NCBI RefSeq assembly: GCF_013002705.1
Contig: NZ_JABEND010000005.1
Location: 248,001-312,000 of the forward strand
Direction: 5' to 3'
Length of the DNA: 64,000 bases
DNA from: Nakamurella aerolata
GTDB lineage: Bacteria > Actinomycetota > Actinomycetes > Mycobacteriales > Nakamurellaceae
Shown here in pieces: positions 61,090-64,000 of this stretch. Below the pieces are notes generated by a model. It was not told the origin of the DNA. It saw only the letters and a list, made by a program, of their open reading frames with translations, and did no database searches. Each line of letters starts with the position of its first letter. Position 1 is the stretch's first letter. A program made the position numbers and the translations under genes.

Positions 61090-63249
61090 ATGTCCAGACC
61101 CACCGGCAACGATCGCGGCCCGCGCAGGTTCGGGCCCAGTTCGCAGGCCGACGGATCCGGTGCCCCTCCCGCCCGACCGGCTCCGTCCGACCGCGACCCG
61201 GCGACGCAACGCCCGACCTTCGATCTGCGCGGCCCCGACCGCGGCTCGCTGCGTCCGGGGCAGCAGCCGCGCGGCCAGGCCGGCCAGCCGGCGGACCAGC
61301 GGGGCCAGGTCGGCCGGCCGGCGGATCAGCGCGGCCCATCGGCAGACCCGAGGAACCGCCAGCAGCCGGGCGGGGCGCGTCCCGCGCTTCCGCCACGGGC
61401 CGAGGGGGCCGCTGCCGGGCGCCGTCCTGACAGCCCGGTCGCCCGCCGCGAGCAGCGTCCCAACGCCACCCAGCGGGCCTGGTCCGAGCTGGACCAGCCA
61501 CGCACCTCGATGATGCCCGCCGGCGCCGCGGCCGGTGCCGCGGCCCAGGGGAACGATGCCGGCGCGGGTCGGCCGCCAGGTCCACCGGTACCGCCGCGGC
61601 GGGTGCCGCCGGGCGGACCAGGGGGAACCGGGAGCGGCGGCTCGGGCCCACGGCGCAACCGCGGGGGAGTGCTGGCCGGGCGGATCGTGGCGACGGTCGC
61701 CGCGGTCGCCCTGCTGCTGGTGTGCGGTGTCGCCTTCATCGCCAACCCGCAGGGCACCTCACAGGCGCAGGAGAAGGCCAAGCAGGCGGGAAAGTCGTTC
61801 CCCGGCATGACGATTCTGCTGATCGGCTCAGACGCCAGGTCGGACGCCAACGGCAACCCGCTGACACCCGAGCAGCTGGCGCAGGTGTCGACCACCCTCG
61901 ACGGTGGTGCCACCAATACCGACACCATGATGTTGCTGCACATCCCCGAGGGCGGCGGCCGCGCCACCGCGGTCAGCATCCCGCGGGACACCTGGATTCC
62001 GCAGTCGGTGATCGAGGGCATCGACGGGCCGTACAGCGACGGCTCCACCGGCCCGTATAAGCCGAACAAGATCAATGCCTACTACGGCACCGCCATGGCC
62101 TACACCCAGCAGGCGCTGGCCAAGCAGGGCGTGAACGGCGCCGAGCGGCAGCGGCGGTCGCAGGAGGCCGGCCGGCAGATGTTGATCGAGGTGCTGAGCA
62201 AGTTCACCGGTGTGTACATCGACCACTTCGCCGAGGTGAACCTCATTGCCTTCTACGACATCTCGAAGGCGCTCGGCGGCGTGCCGGTGTGTTTGAAGAA
62301 GCCGGTCGACGACCCGTACTCCGGCGCCAAGTTCGATGCCGGCCTGCAGACCGTCGAAGGCAGCTCGGCGCTGTCGTTCGTCCGGCAGCGGCACGGCCTG
62401 CCCGGCGGCGACCTCGACCGCGAGCGCCGCCAGCAGGTCTTCCTGGCCAGCGCGTTGAAGACCGCGCAGTCCAGCCCCGGCAAGCTGCCGGGGCTGCTGG
62501 ACGTGGCCAACAAGGACCTGGTGATGGACGCCGGTCTTGACCTGCTAACGCTGGCCGAGCAGATGAAGGCGATCTCGGCAGGGCAGGTCGACTTCATGAC
62601 CATGCCGACCCAGGGCGCGGCCAAGGGCGTCGGCACCGACGCGTTGGCCGCCGATCCCGACACCACCCAGCAGTTCTTCGACAAGACCATGGGTGACGGC
62701 GGCGCCACCACCGACCCCGGCACCGGCACCACCGGCACCGGCACCGGCACCGGCACCGGTGACCCGACCACCGGCAGCACCAGCGATTCCAACCGGCTCG
62801 AGGTGGACGTCGAGTCCGGTGTGATGACCTCCGGCGTCGGGCGCCAGGTGGCGAACACCTTGTCGGAGGCCGGTTTTCAGGTCGGCGCCCCCACCGACAT
62901 GGAGGGGAAGAGCGACAACAACCAGGTCAGCGTCACGCAGATCCACTACGCGCCGTCGCAAAAGGACGCGGCGCAGAAGATCCGCGACGCGCTCGGTTTC
63001 GGTGAGCTGCGCGCCAACTCGGACATCTCGGCAGGGCGGGTGCTGGTGATCGCCGGTCAGGACGCCGTCGGGCAGGGCCTGCGCACCCCTGGTGCCGCGT
63101 TCACCGTGCCGGCCGTCCAGCCGCTCACCCAGCCCGCTGCCCTGGCCGCGCCCGCCGCAGGGTCGATGCAGCCCGCCGAACTGGCGGTGCAGCCACGGTT
63201 GGCGGCGGCGGTGCCGGACTCCATAGACGGGGTGCCCTGCGTCAACTGA
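61090..63249 (+). CDS. LytR-CpsA-Psr (LCP) family glycopolymer-attaching protein
   Basis: A 719-residue membrane-anchored enzyme. Residues 1-190: disordered Pro/Gly/Gln/Arg-rich cytosolic tail; TM ~193-218; LCP domain ~235-440 (ILLIGSDARSD, TDTMMLLHI, SIPRDTW, SFVRQRHGLPGGDLDRERRQQVF with pyrophosphate-binding Arg residues); a Gly-Thr linker from a CACCGG hexamer repeat at ~62719-62759; LytR C-terminal domain ~585-680. LCP enzymes move lipid-linked glycans to peptidoglycan; mycobacterial relatives do so for arabinogalactan. ATG 61090 has GGAAGG 8 nt upstream. Could anchor the glycan made by this locus. Confidence 0.93.
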   Translation: MSRPTGNDRGPRRFGPSSQADGSGAPPARPAPSDRDPATQRPTFDLRGPDRGSLRPGQQPRGQAGQPADQRGQVGRPADQRGPSADPRNRQQPGGARPALPPRAEGAAAGRRPDSPVARREQRPNATQRAWSELDQPRTSMMPAGAAAGAAAQGNDAGAGRPPGPPVPPRRVPPGGPGGTGSGGSGPRRNRGGVLAGRIVATVAAVALLLVCGVAFIANPQGTSQAQEKAKQAGKSFPGMTILLIGSDARSDANGNPLTPEQLAQVSTTLDGGATNTDTMMLLHIPEGGGRATAVSIPRDTWIPQSVIEGIDGPYSDGSTGPYKPNKINAYYGTAMAYTQQALAKQGVNGAERQRRSQEAGRQMLIEVLSKFTGVYIDHFAEVNLIAFYDISKALGGVPVCLKKPVDDPYSGAKFDAGLQTVEGSSALSFVRQRHGLPGGDLDRERRQQVFLASALKTAQSSPGKLPGLLDVANKDLVMDAGLDLLTLAEQMKAISAGQVDFMTMPTQGAAKGVGTDALAADPDTTQQFFDKTMGDGGATTDPGTGTTGTGTGTGTGDPTTGSTSDSNRLEVDVESGVMTSGVGRQVANTLSEAGFQVGAPTDMEGKSDNNQVSVTQIHYAPSQKDAAQKIRDALGFGELRANSDISAGRVLVIAGQDAVGQGLRTPGAAFTVPAVQPLTQPAALAAPAAGSMQPAELAVQPRLAAAVPDSIDGVPCVN
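62719..62759 (+). repeat. CACCGG hexanucleotide repeat in the LCP gene
   Basis: About six CACCGG units with one CACCACCGG variant encode an in-frame Gly-Thr linker between the LCP and LytR C-terminal domains. Copy changes would alter linker length only. Confidence 0.85.
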
Positions 63250-63350
63250 CACCTGCCGGACGTCTGGCTGACGTGCCCGTTGATGTGGACACCGATGTGG
63301 AAGTGCCGCGCGACGACCCGCGCGGCGCCCCTTGCGAGTGAGGAGCAGCG

Positions 63351-64000
63351 ATGCCGACCCCGACCCTGACCCAGCGACTGCTTGAACCTCTTGCCGCCGA
63401 CCCGCACCTGCCGCGGCTGGTGCACTACGGGCCCGGTGGCCGGGCCGAGCTGTCCACCGCGACGCTGACCAATTGGTCGGCCAAGGTGGCCGGGCTGCTC
63501 ACCGATGAGTTGGGACTCGATCCCGGCGACCGGGCGCTGCTACGGCCGATGCCTGGGTGGCTGCCCGCGCCCATCCTGCTGGGCTGCTGGTGGGCCGGCG
63601 TCACCGTGCGGATCGACGACAGCCCCGAACCTGCCGGCCCGTTCGCCATCGCCTTCCTCCCCGACCCTGCCGGTGCTGCTGCCGGGGGTGACGCCGAGAC
63701 CGACGGCGATGCCGACGAGGTGCTGGTGGTCTCGGCGCACCCGCTCGCGCTGCCGAGCCAGCAGCTGCTCCCCCACCAGCGCGACTTCTCCACCGCGGTG
63801 CTGGCGCAGTCGGATCAGTACCGCCCGTTCCGGCTGCCCGACCCAGCCGAGGTGCTGCTGGAGACGGGCTCGGCCGGCCTGACCGCCGATCACCTGCTCG
63901 CCGCCGCGCCGCACTGGGACGCGCCGCCGCGGGTGCTCACCACGTCCGGCTGGGACGCGGCCGCGGCGAACTCTCCGGTGGAGCTGTTGATCGGGGTGTT
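63351..64000 (+). CDS. TIGR03089 family protein, N-terminal part (runs off the window)
   Basis: ATG 63351, with GAGGAG 5 nt upstream, opens 216 residues to the window end without a stop. The sequence begins MPTPTLTQRLLEPLAADP and shows LVHYGPGGRAELSTATLTNW and NWSAKVAGLLTDELGLDPGD, an AMP-binding-like N-terminal lobe. This matches the short actinobacterial TIGR03089 family, and the position after the LCP gene is the same as Rv3268 (recalled). No function is established for the family. Confidence 0.88.
   Translation, partial: MPTPTLTQRLLEPLAADPHLPRLVHYGPGGRAELSTATLTNWSAKVAGLLTDELGLDPGDRALLRPMPGWLPAPILLGCWWAGVTVRIDDSPEPAGPFAIAFLPDPAGAAAGGDAETDGDADEVLVVSAHPLALPSQQLLPHQRDFSTAVLAQSDQYRPFRLPDPAEVLLETGSAGLTADHLLAAAPHWDAPPRVLTTSGWDAAAANSPVELLIGV

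Overview
The window is high-GC actinobacterial chromosome. Evidence for this is strong third-position GC in every real gene, an F420 pathway (fbiA, fbiB), a WhiB regulator, mIHF, a PriA without helicase motifs, and a gene order that I recall from Mycobacterium tuberculosis as Rv3255c-Rv3268 (manA, TobH-like, manB, DUF3499, zincin-like, whiB2, fbiA, fbiB, manC, wbbL, rmlD, LCP, TIGR03089). Mycobacterial cell-wall genes typical of that genus are absent nearby, so I favour a non-mycobacterial actinomycete (for example a Nakamurella or Frankia relative); the genus is a guess. There are no rRNA, tRNA, CRISPR or phage genes and no recognisable IS.

Layout. 0-4.7 kb: the end of a thiolase gene, a divergent MerR/MFS efflux pair, and a divergent ArsR-SRPBCC/aldo-keto reductase pair. 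4.7-13.3 kb, minus strand: housekeeping block priA, metK, coaBC, rpoZ, gmk, mihF, then a stand-alone biotin carboxylase gene. 13.6-16.5 kb: a large YfhO-like membrane protein. 16.6-27.3 kb: mannose supply (manA, TobH-like, Trm112-like, manB), DUF3499, a zincin-like gene, whiB2-like, an 873-bp intergenic region with two nearly identical palindromic repeats, an M50 protease, fbiA, fbiB and a Nudix gene.

27.3-60.6 kb is a cell-surface polysaccharide locus inserted into the order fbiB-manC-wbbL-rmlD. It supplies GDP-mannose (manC with manB and manA) and dTDP-rhamnose (rmlA and rmlD; rmlB and rmlC are not here). It encodes about nine glycosyltransferases of GT2 and GT4 type, six polytopic GT-C, DUF2142 or YfhO-type membrane proteins that come largely as paralogous pairs, and a methyltransferase with a long coiled coil. 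It also has a small coiled-coil protein and a Wzm/Wzt ABC exporter whose Wzt has a C-terminal carbohydrate-binding type domain. 61-64 kb: an LCP (LytR-CpsA-Psr) ligase-type protein that could attach the glycan to the wall, then the start of a TIGR03089 gene.

The most interesting hypothesis is that the methyltransferase/coiled-coil protein, the small coiled-coil protein and Wzt-C form a chain-terminating, length-measuring exporter analogous to E. coli O9a WbdD/Wzt. Other notable signals are the 87-bp palindromic repeats upstream of whiB2, a 9-bp-phased GTGAC array, an unlisted 59-codon gene, apparent single-base frameshifts in two membrane protein genes, and three gene junctions where a short tandem duplication has copied the start codon.
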